Of a stretch of 12,757 nucleotides of DNA, positions 5,661 through 12,757 are shown in pieces (within the stretch, counting starts at the first letter, position 1; each line of letters starts with the position of its first letter). This DNA is from SIG588 sp045591985 (GTDB lineage Bacteria > Bacillota > Clostridia > Oscillospirales > Acutalibacteraceae), in contig JAZNTV010000082.1 in the NCBI GenBank assembly GCA_045591985.1, positions 1 through 12,757 on the forward strand. The letters run 5' to 3'. The position numbers and the translations under genes are program-made. Below the pieces are notes generated by a model, which was not told where the DNA came from, did no database searches, and saw only the letters and a list, made by a program, of their open reading frames with translations.

Positions 5661-7508
5661 TCACACCTTTGCCAATTCCTTTTCGACGTCCGCAAGCAGA
5701 TTCTTCCACGGTGCGACCGATTCCGCGAGATACGAGCGGCGGTTGCGGATAAGCCACAGTTCCTCGGTGCGTTCCACGATGGCGGGAATACCCGCTTTCA
5801 GTGCGGCGAGTGCTTCCAAACGCAAAGCGGCATCCTCGGTGTGCAACCCGACGTAGAAACGTCCCACGTTTTGAAGCAAGATGCACGCGTCGAGTGAGAG
5901 GGTGAATTCCCGTTTGATGAGGTCGCCTTCGGCGGTGATGAAGTCCATCTGTTCCACCAACGGACGCAGAGAATCAAAATACGCCGTCATATCGTCGAAC
6001 GCTTTACGCGTAAGCCCTTTGCAAAGATGCCGCCATTTCAGACCCGTCATCATAAAGCGGTGGGTCAAGGTGGTGTTATCCTGCGGCTGTTCCCCCTCAA
6101 GCAGAAAGAAGTGTCCCGCTTTCAGCGTAAATTCGGTGGCTTTGCCTGCGCGGTCGCGATACATATGGGCGTCGATCGCGGCGTGCATATCGATACGCTC
6201 GTTTTCCAGCGGACGCCACGACATTGCCGCGCCCCACGCGATACCGACGTAACTCGTGCTGATAAAATTAAGGTGGCCGCCGTCGCCCCAGTCGGTATTC
6301 AGCACGCCTTCCGCGCCGTATTGCAAGGCACGCAAACCGGCCGTTTTGATATTCCCCACCATGTGGTCGGCTTTGCTGAGGAAGGAATTCCACCCGTTAA
6401 TACCGGGGCAGAGATAAAACCGCAGGCCAAGATCGTGCAACAGTTTACAGTTCTTTTCGTCGGGACTTTCGGGTCCGTAGCCCCATTCCAACACCACCGC
6501 ATCCTTCGGCAATTCCGAAAGCATTTCGGGAAAATCACGGATCACATCGTCCCAGAACAGCGGTGTTTTACCACGCTCTTGCGCGATCGCAATCACCTTT
6601 TTCAAGAAGTCGGTGTATACGCGTCCCAGCCCGTATTTCTCCACCGCTTCGCGGTTTTTACCCATACCGAGTTCGAGGGTCTCGTCACAGCAGATGTTGT
6701 ATTTATCCGACGAAAAATACGGAAGAAGATCGTCCGCCATACGGGTGATAAGTTCCAGACTGCCGGGGTCTTGCGGGTCGAGACAGCGCGGCTGTGACCT
6801 GCCGTTTCCGAGCGGGAAACCGTCGGGACATTCCGCCAGATGGTTAAACTCCTTTTTGAGCCACGCATCCATATGGCCGAAGTTGTTTTGATTGGGCACC
6901 AACTCGATGAAACGCTCACGGCAGTAGCGGTCGATCGCCAGAATATCCTCGCCGCACATCAGATCGCGCCCTTCCCACATCTGCGGGAAGGACGGGTACT
7001 TGAACGGCACCCATTCCATATACATTTCCATGTGGTTGATCTTCAGTGCCGCCAGTTTATCGATCAAGCGGAAAATCTCCTCCGTCTTCGGTACCTTGTT
7101 GCGGGAGATATCCAGCATATACCCGCGCACCGCGAGAGCCGGCTCGTCCTCCACCACACAGCAGGGGATCGCCCCGTTCTCGGCACAATCCATCAACTGA
7201 TTCAAGGTCATAAACGCATAAAACGCACCCTGCGGTGTGGCATAGCGAACGGCGATTCCCTCTTCGTCTACAGTGAGGATATACCCTTCCGCATGCAGCC
7301 CTTCTTGATACGAAAACCGCACGGTCGGAGCGGCGGTATACTGCCCGATCAACAGCTCACAATCGGCAAAATACACCGCACGGGCGATGGCTATGCCGTC
7401 ATACAGCTCGCGGGAATCGAGCGAGATATACCCGTGACAATCGGGCGTGTATGTACCCTTCCCCATCACAACGGATTTCGGTTGCGGGATCAAATGAAGT
7501 TCTTTCAT
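5661..7508 (-). CDS. Beta-N-acetylhexosaminidase, GH20 family
   Basis: This 615-residue enzyme should remove terminal beta-linked GlcNAc or GalNAc from glycans by the substrate-assisted GH20 mechanism. Residues 1-120 form the N-terminal alpha/beta domain (LHLIPQPKSV; YATPQGAFYAFMTLNQL). The TIM barrel starts at VRGYMLDISRNKVP (127-140). The catalytic Asp-Glu pair is D275-E276 in NICCDET, followed by LELGMGKN; W319 in LFWDD and NTDWGDGGH (404-412) are further active-site elements. Classical GH20 members read GGDE; the CCDE form followed by a LGxGK loop resembles the shorter, signal-less GH20 group represented by pneumococcal GH20C. No signal peptide is present, so it probably acts on imported oligosaccharides. 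GAGAGGTG precedes the ATG by 6 bases. It has its own promoter and no clear terminator behind it. Confidence 0.92.
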   Translation of the reverse strand: MKELHLIPQPKSVVMGKGTYTPDCHGYISLDSRELYDGIAIARAVYFADCELLIGQYTAAPTVRFSYQEGLHAEGYILTVDEEGIAVRYATPQGAFYAFMTLNQLMDCAENGAIPCCVVEDEPALAVRGYMLDISRNKVPKTEEIFRLIDKLAALKINHMEMYMEWVPFKYPSFPQMWEGRDLMCGEDILAIDRYCRERFIELVPNQNNFGHMDAWLKKEFNHLAECPDGFPLGNGRSQPRCLDPQDPGSLELITRMADDLLPYFSSDKYNICCDETLELGMGKNREAVEKYGLGRVYTDFLKKVIAIAQERGKTPLFWDDVIRDFPEMLSELPKDAVVLEWGYGPESPDEKNCKLLHDLGLRFYLCPGINGWNSFLSKADHMVGNIKTAGLRALQYGAEGVLNTDWGDGGHLNFISTSYVGIAWGAAMSWRPLENERIDMHAAIDAHMYRDRAGKATEFTLKAGHFFLLEGEQPQDNTTLTHRFMMTGLKWRHLCKGLTRKAFDDMTAYFDSLRPLVEQMDFITAEGDLIKREFTLSLDACILLQNVGRFYVGLHTEDAALRLEALAALKAGIPAIVERTEELWLIRNRRSYLAESVAPWKNLLADVEKELAKV

Positions 7509-7532
7509 TCAGAGCACCTCTCTTTGTTTTTT

Positions 7533-7561
7533 ATAATAGCAACAGCCAACCCTACTGTCAA
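7533..7561 (-). promoter_or_regulatory. Sigma-A promoter of the GH20 gene
   Basis: On the - strand a perfect TTGACA (7556-7561) is followed by 17 bases and TATTAT (7533-7538). The distance to the GH20 ATG leaves a leader of about 18-20 bases carrying the Shine-Dalgarno. A 10-bp palindrome, GTTATATAAC, lies about 20 bases upstream of the -35 box at 7582-7591. Confidence 0.85.
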
Positions 7562-7683
7562 GAAGTATCAAAAATTACATAGTTATATAACAGTCATATA
7601 TCACACCGCTAAGCGAAAAACAAGCATACGCACCGTAAAAAATACCATTATGCAAAAATTCAAGCCAATATGTGAAATTGTGC

Positions 7684-7712
7684 TTGCATTCGGCAGATAT
7701 ATGTGGTATAGT
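7684..7712 (+). promoter_or_regulatory. Sigma-A promoter of the pheST T-box leader
   Basis: TTGCAT (7684-7689) and TATAGT (7707-7712) are separated by 17 bases, with start expected near 7719. It diverges from the GH20 promoter. The stretch between the two promoters, 7562-7683, is AT-rich and shows nothing else beyond the 7582-7591 palindrome. Confidence 0.85.
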
Positions 7713-7723
7713 AACAAGGTATA

Positions 7724-7966
7724 TGAAACGCTGTGATGAAGAGAGTACGCTCACAACACCCCTTTTCAGAGAGAGACGCCGCGGCTGAAAGCGTCTTAAG
7801 GTTCGTGTGTGTGCCGAAGTTCACTTCGGAGCGGTGCTGCTGAAACGACGAGTAGGCGGCAACGGCAGGCACCGTTAACGGCCGATGGAGTGTTTGCTTC
7901 AGGCAAAAACCAAGGGTGGTACCGCGGAGTTTCGGCTTCGTCCCATGGAGGGACGGGGTCTTTTTT
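7724..7966 (+). ncRNA. T-box riboswitch, tRNA-Phe specific, controls pheST
   Basis: This leader senses uncharged tRNA-Phe and lets pheST be transcribed when phenylalanine charging is low. Stem I starts with GATGAAGAGAGTA; the AGTA S-turn motif is at 7744-7747 and TGATGA/GGAGC gives the proximal kink-turn. The apical AG-rich bulge and GCTGAAAG loop follow at about 7769-7795. The specifier loop reads CCGAAG-TTC-ACTTCGGAGC, with specifier UUC (Phe) at 7820-7822. The T-box sequence AAGGGTGGTACCGCGG is at 7912-7927. Its UGGU bulge (7917-7920) pairs with the tRNA NCCA end, and the final U suits the discriminator A of tRNA-Phe. The terminator at 7934-7966 competes with the antiterminator. Specifier, discriminator pairing and downstream gene all agree. 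The 5' end is approximate. Confidence 0.96.
7934..7966 (+). terminator. T-box regulated terminator before pheS
   Basis: GGCTTCGTCCC-type strand 7934-7944 pairs with 7950-7960 over 11 positions including three G-U pairs, around a five-base loop, and six T residues follow (7961-7966). The 5' strand includes TCCC, which can alternatively pair with GGG of the T-box to form the antiterminator. Confidence 0.93.
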
Positions 7967-7997
7967 ATTTTCCGCACCACAAGAAAGGAACGACGAA

Positions 7998-9017
7998 ATG
8001 AAAGACAAACTGCAAGCCTTACACGCCGAGGCAACGGCCGCACTCGCGGCGATCGGCAATGCACGGGAACTGGAAGAGTTCCGTGTAAAATATCTCGGCA
8101 AAAAAAGCGTGTTCTCCGAACTGCTTCGCGGGCTGGGCGGGCTCTCGCCCGAAGAGCGCCCCGCGATGGGTCAAGCCATCAACGCCACCAAAGCAAAAGT
8201 GGAAGAATCGCTGGCCGCCCGCGAAACAGAGATTCTCGCCGCCGCCCGTGCGCAGCAACTGCTGGACGAGCGACTGGATGTGACCATGCCGGGCAAAGCG
8301 GCGCCCGTGGGCGGTCTGCACCCGCTGAACGCGGTGTTGAACGATCTTATCGACATTTTCCGTTCGATGGGGTTCGACGTGGTAGACGGCCCCGAGGTGG
8401 AGACCGATCATTACAACTTTGAAGCATTGAACGTGCCGGCGGATCACCCCGCCCGCGATATGCAGGACACCTTCTATCTCACCGACAACCTGCTTCTGCG
8501 TACCCAGACCTCGGCGGCGCAGATCCGCACGATGGAGGACCGCAAGCCTCCCATTCGCATTCTCTGCCCCGGTCGTGTGTACCGTGCGGACGAAGTGGAT
8601 GCGACCCACTCCCCCGTGTTCCACCAGGTGGAAGGCTTGGTGGTGGACAAAGGCATCACCCTGTGCGACCTCAAAGGCGTGCTGGAACAGTTTGCACACG
8701 AGATGTACGGCGAGGGCACCGAAGTGCGTTTCCGTCCCTCCTTCTTCCCCTTCACCGAACCCAGTGTGGAAGTGGACGTCTCCTGTCCCGAATGCGGCGG
8801 CAAGGGTTGCCGCGTGTGTAAGGGCAGCGGCTGGATCGAGATTCTCGGTGCCGGTATGGTGCATCCCCGCGTGCTTGCGGGTTGCGGCATCGATCCCGAA
8901 GAATATTCGGGCTTTGCCTTCGGTATCGGTCTCGACCGTTTGACCACCACCCGTCATAAGATCAGCGACATTCGTCTGCTGTTCGAAAACGACCTGCGGT
9001 TCTTGAACCAGTTTTAA
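7998..9017 (+). CDS. pheS: Phenylalanyl-tRNA synthetase alpha subunit
   Basis: This 339-residue protein is the catalytic subunit of the alpha2-beta2 synthetase that charges tRNA-Phe (cytoplasm). Residues 1-90 form the N-terminal coiled-coil arm that binds tRNA. The class II core follows: motif 2 with GRVYRADEVDATHSPVFHQ (192-210) and VEGLVVDKG, and motif 3 GFAFGIGLDRL (305-315). A four-cysteine insertion, C263, C266, C271 and C274 in CPECGGKGCRVCKGSGW, is a zinc-ribbon-like feature seen in many Bacillota PheS proteins. The ATG was chosen because AAAGGA lies 8 bases upstream and the protein then has normal family length; the frame extends upstream to 7809 but would cover the T-box. The gene is controlled by the T-box and lies 20 bases ahead of pheT in one operon. 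Confidence 0.98.
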   Translation: MKDKLQALHAEATAALAAIGNARELEEFRVKYLGKKSVFSELLRGLGGLSPEERPAMGQAINATKAKVEESLAARETEILAAARAQQLLDERLDVTMPGKAAPVGGLHPLNAVLNDLIDIFRSMGFDVVDGPEVETDHYNFEALNVPADHPARDMQDTFYLTDNLLLRTQTSAAQIRTMEDRKPPIRILCPGRVYRADEVDATHSPVFHQVEGLVVDKGITLCDLKGVLEQFAHEMYGEGTEVRFRPSFFPFTEPSVEVDVSCPECGGKGCRVCKGSGWIEILGAGMVHPRVLAGCGIDPEEYSGFAFGIGLDRLTTTRHKISDIRLLFENDLRFLNQF

Positions 9018-9037
9018 GGGAAAGGAGTGTTTTTACC

Positions 9038-11419
9038 GTGAAAGTATCGTTGAATTGGCTGAAGCGTTACGTGGATATTGACGTTTCGACGGAAGAACTT
9101 TGCCGCCGTATGACCATGGCGGGCTTTGAAGTGGACGGTGTGGAAGACCTTGCGGATACCATGCGCAACGTGGTTGCCGCCCGTTTGGTAAAATTGGAAA
9201 AGCACCCCGATTCCGACCATCTGCAAATCTGTCAGATGGACGTGGGTGCGGACGAATTGGTACAGATCGTGACGGGCGCACAAAACGTGTTTGAAGGCGC
9301 GCTGGTACCCGCCGCCCTGCACGATTCGGATCTTCCCTGCGGCGTGCATATCAAAAAAGGCAAACTGCGCGGTGTGCCCTCGAACGGTATGCTGTGTTCG
9401 GGTGAGGAACTGTGTCTGAAAGAGAGCGACTACCCCGGTGCGGAAGTGAACGGCATTCTCATTTTGAAAGAGGACGCCGCACCCGGCACCGATATGCGTG
9501 AGATCTTGCATTTGAACGACGTCATCATCGACTTTTCGGTGCTTGCCAACCGCCCCGATTGCCAGAGCGTGTTGGGTCTTGCCCGCGAAGTGGCGGTGGT
9601 GCTGAACAAAGAGTTGAAGCGCCCCGTGCCGTCCTACAAGACGGTGGGCGGCAGTATTCACGATCACATTGCCGTGTCGGTGAAAGATTTCGATCTCTGC
9701 CCGCGTTACCTCGGCCGTGTGGTGACCAACCTGCGGGTCGCCCCTTCCCCCGATTGGATGCAACAGTGTCTGAAATCGGCGGGTATGCGCCCCATCAACA
9801 ATATCGTGGACATCACCAACTTCGTGATGCTTGAAACGGGTCAGCCGATGCACGCGTTTGACCTTCAGGACGTGAAGGGTGCCGAAATTATCGTGCGCCG
9901 TGCCGCGACGGGTGAGCAGATCACCACGCTCGACGGCAAGGAACACAACTTGACCGACGATATGCTGGTCATTTGCGATGCGGAATCTCCCTCCTGCATT
10001 GCGGGTATCATGGGCGGTCAGGAAAGTGAGATCGAAGACGATACCAAGGCTCTCTTCTTCGAAGCGGCGAAATTCCGCCGCGACAGTGTGCGCCGTACCG
10101 GTCGTGCGCTGGGTATCCACACCGAATCGAGCGGTCGCTTTGAAAAGGGCGTGGACATCCACAACACAGCGTATGCGATGGAACGCGCATTACAACTCAT
10201 TGACGAGCTGGATGCGGGCGACATCATCGACGGTACCGTCGACTTGAACAACGGTCTGCCCGAAGAGCGCGTGCTGACCGTGAAAGCCGCGGATATCGAA
10301 GCGTTGCTCGGTGTCTCTATTCCGACCGCCACGATGGTGGATATCTTAAACCGCCTGGCACTGCCCACCACCGAAGAAGGCGGTGTACTCACCTGCCGTA
10401 TCCCCTCCATTCGCGACGACATCGAAGGCCGTGCGGATATTGCGGAAGAAGTGATGCGCATTTACGGTTACGACCACATTATCGGCACACCGATGAAAGG
10501 GGCGGTACTACGCGGCACGTTGACCGACGAACGCCGCAAGACCGACCGTCTGAAGACGCTTTTGATCGGTCAGGGCGCGCGTGAGATCACCACCTATTCC
10601 TTCATTAACCGCAAGGCGGCAGACACTCTGCTTCTCCCCGAAGACGATATTCGTCGCGACGTGGTGGCGTTGCGCAACCCCTTGAGTGAAGAATTCGGTG
10701 TCATGCGTACGCAACTGTTCACCTCGATGCTGACGGTGCTTGCCACCAACTACAACCGCAAAAATACGGCTGCACGTCTTTTCGAAACGGGTCGTCTGTT
10801 TATTCCGAACGAAGACGCGACTTTGCAACCCGAAGAGCGTCCTGCACTGTGCCTCGGCTTCTACGGCGAGGGTGAGGATTTCTTCACCATGAAGGGTGCG
10901 GTAGAACTGCTTTGCCGCGGCACCCGTGCACGCTTCACCGCGTCGGGCGAACCGTTCCTGCATCCCGGTCGCCAGGCGGCGGTGTGGCTCGGCGACGAAG
11001 CCATCGGCGTATTCGGCGAAGTGCATCCCGACGTGGCGGAAAAATACGGTTTCGGTGTGCGCGTATACGTCGCACAACTCGAATTGCCGCTTCTGTTTGC
11101 CGCCGAAAAGCCGCTGGTGCGCTATCAGCCGCTCCCCCGCTTCCCCGCGGTGGAACGCGACCTGGCCCTGCTTTGCGACGAAGATCTCCCCGTGGGCGAG
11201 ATCGCGGATATCATTCGCCGTGCGGGCGGCCGCTTGCTCGAATCGGTCACGCTGTTCGACGTATATAAGGGTGCGCAGATCGAAGCCGGCAAAAAGAGTG
11301 TGGCCTTCAGTTTATCCTTCCGCAGCAGTGAAGGCACACTGACCGACGAACAGATTTCGCCGGCAATGAACAAAATTTTCAAAAATTTAAAAGAAAAAGA
11401 CTGTATTCTCCGCACCTAA
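9038..11419 (+). CDS. pheT: Phenylalanyl-tRNA synthetase beta subunit
   Basis: This 793-residue protein is the large subunit of PheRS: it binds tRNA, edits mischarged Tyr-tRNA-Phe and supports the alpha active site. MKVSLNWLKRYVDID opens the protein. The EMAP-like tRNA-binding domain spans about residues 40-150 (HPDSDHLQICQMDVG; GKLRGVPSNGMLCSGEEL). The B3/B4 editing domain is near 210-385 with GRFEKGVD at its end, then the B5 domain, the class II-like catalytic-fold region (LSEEFGVMRTQLFTSML) and the C-terminal FDX-ACB anticodon-binding domain (about 700-793; YQPLPRFPAVERDLAL to the end). Length is normal. The start is GTG at 9038; AAAGGAG lies about 10 bases upstream. No terminator hairpin follows; the ireB promoter begins five bases after the stop, so read-through into ireB is possible. 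Confidence 0.98.
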   Translation: MKVSLNWLKRYVDIDVSTEELCRRMTMAGFEVDGVEDLADTMRNVVAARLVKLEKHPDSDHLQICQMDVGADELVQIVTGAQNVFEGALVPAALHDSDLPCGVHIKKGKLRGVPSNGMLCSGEELCLKESDYPGAEVNGILILKEDAAPGTDMREILHLNDVIIDFSVLANRPDCQSVLGLAREVAVVLNKELKRPVPSYKTVGGSIHDHIAVSVKDFDLCPRYLGRVVTNLRVAPSPDWMQQCLKSAGMRPINNIVDITNFVMLETGQPMHAFDLQDVKGAEIIVRRAATGEQITTLDGKEHNLTDDMLVICDAESPSCIAGIMGGQESEIEDDTKALFFEAAKFRRDSVRRTGRALGIHTESSGRFEKGVDIHNTAYAMERALQLIDELDAGDIIDGTVDLNNGLPEERVLTVKAADIEALLGVSIPTATMVDILNRLALPTTEEGGVLTCRIPSIRDDIEGRADIAEEVMRIYGYDHIIGTPMKGAVLRGTLTDERRKTDRLKTLLIGQGAREITTYSFINRKAADTLLLPEDDIRRDVVALRNPLSEEFGVMRTQLFTSMLTVLATNYNRKNTAARLFETGRLFIPNEDATLQPEERPALCLGFYGEGEDFFTMKGAVELLCRGTRARFTASGEPFLHPGRQAAVWLGDEAIGVFGEVHPDVAEKYGFGVRVYVAQLELPLLFAAEKPLVRYQPLPRFPAVERDLALLCDEDLPVGEIADIIRRAGGRLLESVTLFDVYKGAQIEAGKKSVAFSLSFRSSEGTLTDEQISPAMNKIFKNLKEKDCILRT

Positions 11420-11423
11420 ACTC

Positions 11424-11452
11424 TTGCAAATTCCATAAAAATGCCGTATAAT
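11424..11452 (+). promoter_or_regulatory. Sigma-A promoter of the ireB unit
   Basis: TTGCAA (11424-11429) and a perfect TATAAT (11447-11452) are separated by 17 bases, with start near 11459 and a leader of about 40 bases. A 10-base direct repeat, ATAATACTAT, begins inside the -10 box (11448-11457) and recurs at 11462-11471 over the start site. Confidence 0.88.
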
Positions 11453-11498
11453 ACTATAGTGATAATACTATTGTAACTACGGAACGGAGGTTAACGGA

Positions 11499-11744
11499 AT
11501 GCTTGACAGAACGCAAACGTTTTCGATCGGCTGTGATAACGATGCCGAAATGAAAAAAGTGCTGACCATCGTATACGATGCGTTGCGCGAAAAGGGGTAT
11601 AACCCCATCAACCAGTTGGTTGGATATATTCTTTCGGAAGACCCGACCTATATCACCACACACAACAACGCCCGTACCCTCATCCGTAAGATCGACCGTG
11701 ACGATCTTCTGCGTGCTTTGGTACGCTCGTATCTCAACGATTGA
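11499..11744 (+). CDS. ireB: IreB family protein (UPF0297, YrzL-like)
   Basis: This 81-residue protein matches the IreB/UPF0297 family over its whole length: TQTFSIG near the N-terminus, then VLTIVYDALREKGYNPINQLVGYILSEDPTYITTHNNARTLIRKIDRDDLLRALVRSYL, which is nearly invariant in the family. In Enterococcus faecalis IreB is a small cytoplasmic dimer phosphorylated on N-terminal threonines by the Ser/Thr kinase IreK, and lowers intrinsic cephalosporin resistance. Threonines T5 and T7 here are plausible acceptors by position. GGAGG (11486-11490) lies 8 bases before the ATG, an ideal site. The usual partners, RuvX and DUF1292, do not follow; an unrecognised 95-residue protein does, 26 bases downstream in the same unit. 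Family identity is very clear; a cephalosporin role in this organism is inferred only. Confidence 0.95.
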   Translation: MLDRTQTFSIGCDNDAEMKKVLTIVYDALREKGYNPINQLVGYILSEDPTYITTHNNARTLIRKIDRDDLLRALVRSYLND

Positions 11745-11770
11745 TTTAGGAAAGGAAAAGGTACACACCC

Positions 11771-12058
11771 ATGGCAGATAATGAAACGATCTTGACCTAC
11801 AAAGGCCGTCCTCTGGTGCGCAGCGGCAACACGCTGTACTACGGAGATATGGCAGACGAACACGTCGTCGTGATGCAGATCCTCTCCACCGACACGGTGA
11901 AGGAACTTTCGGTTGCAACGAAAGTGCAGGTGCAGATGATGGCGACCGACCCCGAACTCCCCTTGAACGAACGCTTTTTGAAAAAGAGCGAAAAAGCAGG
12001 GTTGTACGAGGCACTCGATATCGCGACCATCTGGCTGGATCGCGTGAGCAAAGGTTAA
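11771..12058 (+). CDS. Small protein of unknown function, co-transcribed with ireB
   Basis: This 95-residue protein has no function I can assign. It has no signal peptide, membrane segment or cysteine. It begins with TILTYKGRPLVRSGNTLYYGD (7-27), a compact beta-rich pattern, followed by VVVMQILSTDTVKELSVATKVQVQMMATDP (32-61) and a helical, charged C-terminal part ending in ALDIATIWLDRVSKG. The evenly spaced hydrophobics suggest a small folded domain rather than a spurious frame, and I have the impression of similar proteins in Clostridia, which I cannot check. AAAAGG lies 9 bases before the ATG. It is the second gene after ireB and ends just before the shared terminator, so it probably works in, or alongside, the same cytoplasmic signalling or envelope pathway. 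That link is contextual only. Confidence 0.82.
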   Translation: MADNETILTYKGRPLVRSGNTLYYGDMADEHVVVMQILSTDTVKELSVATKVQVQMMATDPELPLNERFLKKSEKAGLYEALDIATIWLDRVSKG

Positions 12059-12062
12059 TTAC

Positions 12063-12100
12063 AAAAAGACCGCATTGTCTTTCGACAATGCGGTCTTTTT
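12063..12100. terminator. Bidirectional terminator between convergent genes
   Basis: GACCGCATTGTC (12068-12079) pairs perfectly with GACAATGCGGTC (12084-12095) around TTTC, and AAAAA/TTTTT extends the stem to 17 bp. T-tracts follow on both strands. It closes the ireB unit on the + strand and the gene at 12100-12757 on the - strand, whose TAA overlaps the T-tract. Confidence 0.95.
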
Positions 12101-12757
12101 TACTTTCCTTGAAACGGCTCTGCCGTTTGATGCGCGAAGGAAATACATTCCATCGTATCCTCCGATACGTTCGCAAAATGCGTGCCGTAGAACACGATGC
12201 GTTCTTCATAGCCGAAATACAGCCATTTTCCCTGATACCACAGCTTTCCGTCAAAATGGAACTGCGTGCGATCCACCAGACCGTCGTACACCCATTGTTC
12301 CGCTTCCAACGCTTTCATCAGTGCGGTCAACTCGTCCGTGTTCATACGATAATATTTGTCGTATACCGCCACACCGTGCTCTTCGGTCGTTTCGCGGTAG
12401 AACACGATGGCTCCGTCCACGATAGGCTGTGACATATGCGGTGTTTCTTCCACCTGTTCCAGTTCATATATCCAAAGGAAGGACGCTTGGTCGGTCACGG
12501 CGTTGTGTCCACCGTATAGCATATAGTAGGTGCCGTTCTGCTGTTCAAGCAACAGATACAGCAAATTTCCGTTATACAGTTGCCACGCATGCTTGTTGTT
12601 TTCGTACATCGCGTCAAGCGACGGTGCCCCCTCGTCTCCCCGCAGAACTTTTATACGTGAAAGGAAATTTTCCTCGCTCAGTTCGACCTGTTCCATATAT
12701 CCGAGCATCGCGACCAATCCGTCCCGTCCGTATTCATACAACTGCGTACCGTTGACC
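12100..12757 (-). CDS. Protein of unknown function, C-terminal part
   Basis: The frame stays open to the right edge of the window (reading VNGTQLYEYGRDGL at the edge), so the gene is cut and its start lies outside; about 218 residues are visible. I do not recognise a family. The visible part is soluble, rich in Tyr, Trp and acidic residues, and beta-rich in pattern: QLYNGNLLYLLLEQQNGTYYMLYGG, then FLWIYELEQVEE, then GKLWYQGKWLYFGYEERIVFYG. A helical stretch, NTDELTALMKALEAEQWVYDG, lies between. No catalytic motif is evident. It resembles the extracytoplasmic domains of clostridial lipoproteins, but the N-terminus needed to test for a lipobox is missing. It ends at the terminator shared with the ireB unit. 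Confidence 0.75.
   Translation of the reverse strand, partial: VNGTQLYEYGRDGLVAMLGYMEQVELSEENFLSRIKVLRGDEGAPSLDAMYENNKHAWQLYNGNLLYLLLEQQNGTYYMLYGGHNAVTDQASFLWIYELEQVEETPHMSQPIVDGAIVFYRETTEEHGVAVYDKYYRMNTDELTALMKALEAEQWVYDGLVDRTQFHFDGKLWYQGKWLYFGYEERIVFYGTHFANVSEDTMECISFAHQTAEPFQGK

Noticed and set aside
7809..7997. Upstream extension of the pheS frame (63 extra residues)
   Set aside because: This lies within the T-box leader and its terminator; the ATG at 7998 has a good ribosome binding site and gives the family's normal N-terminus.
8019..8957. 312-residue open frame on the - strand, opposite pheS
   Set aside because: Antisense shadow of a certain gene with no recognisable domain or ribosome binding site.
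9014..10162. 382-residue open frame on the - strand, opposite pheT
   Set aside because: Its His/Arg/Val-rich composition is that of an antisense shadow; pheT is certain in the other strand.

Overview
The window looks like chromosome from a low-copy, non-phage region of a Bacillota genome, most likely class Clostridia and perhaps a gut-associated uncultured lineage. The evidence is a Phe-specific T-box leader on pheST, an IreB (UPF0297) gene, a DUF1292 (UPF0473) gene, a YtrA-type GntR/ABC operon, strong AGGAGG-like ribosome binding sites and near-consensus sigma-A promoters with 17-bp spacers. Glycosidases of families GH38 and GH20 suggest growth on host or plant glycans. No transposase, integrase, phage gene, tRNA, rRNA or CRISPR array was seen.

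Layout from left to right. Bases 1-657 (+) hold the C-terminal end of an alpha-mannosidase-like GH38 enzyme, closed by an intrinsic terminator. Bases 742-2588 (-) hold a three-gene operon: GntR repressor, ABC ATPase and ABC-2 permease. Its promoter is overlaid by a perfect 9-bp inverted repeat, the probable autoregulatory operator. Bases 2732-4978 (-) hold two tandem, clearly paralogous beta-lactamase-fold serine hydrolases. Bases 4979-5255 hold no convincing gene, but contain a strong hairpin and a GC-rich tract of short repeats and alternative hairpins. Bases 5256-5579 (-) encode a DUF1292 protein from its own promoter. Bases 5661-7508 (-) encode a GH20 beta-N-acetylhexosaminidase, also from its own promoter.

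From about 7684 the orientation switches to +. A promoter, a T-box leader with a UUC (Phe) specifier and its terminator precede pheS and pheT, the two subunits of phenylalanyl-tRNA synthetase. A separate promoter then drives ireB and a 95-residue conserved-looking protein of unknown function. That unit ends at a strong bidirectional terminator shared with a convergent, truncated gene of unknown function (12100-12757, -).

Functionally the window mixes housekeeping (pheST; IreB in Ser/Thr-kinase-linked envelope control), glycan breakdown (GH38, GH20) and an inducible ABC exporter. I do not see a clearly new multi-gene system. The best leads are the unexplained tract at 5045-5255, the IreB plus unknown-protein unit, the tandem hydrolases and the operator/promoter overlap of the GntR operon.
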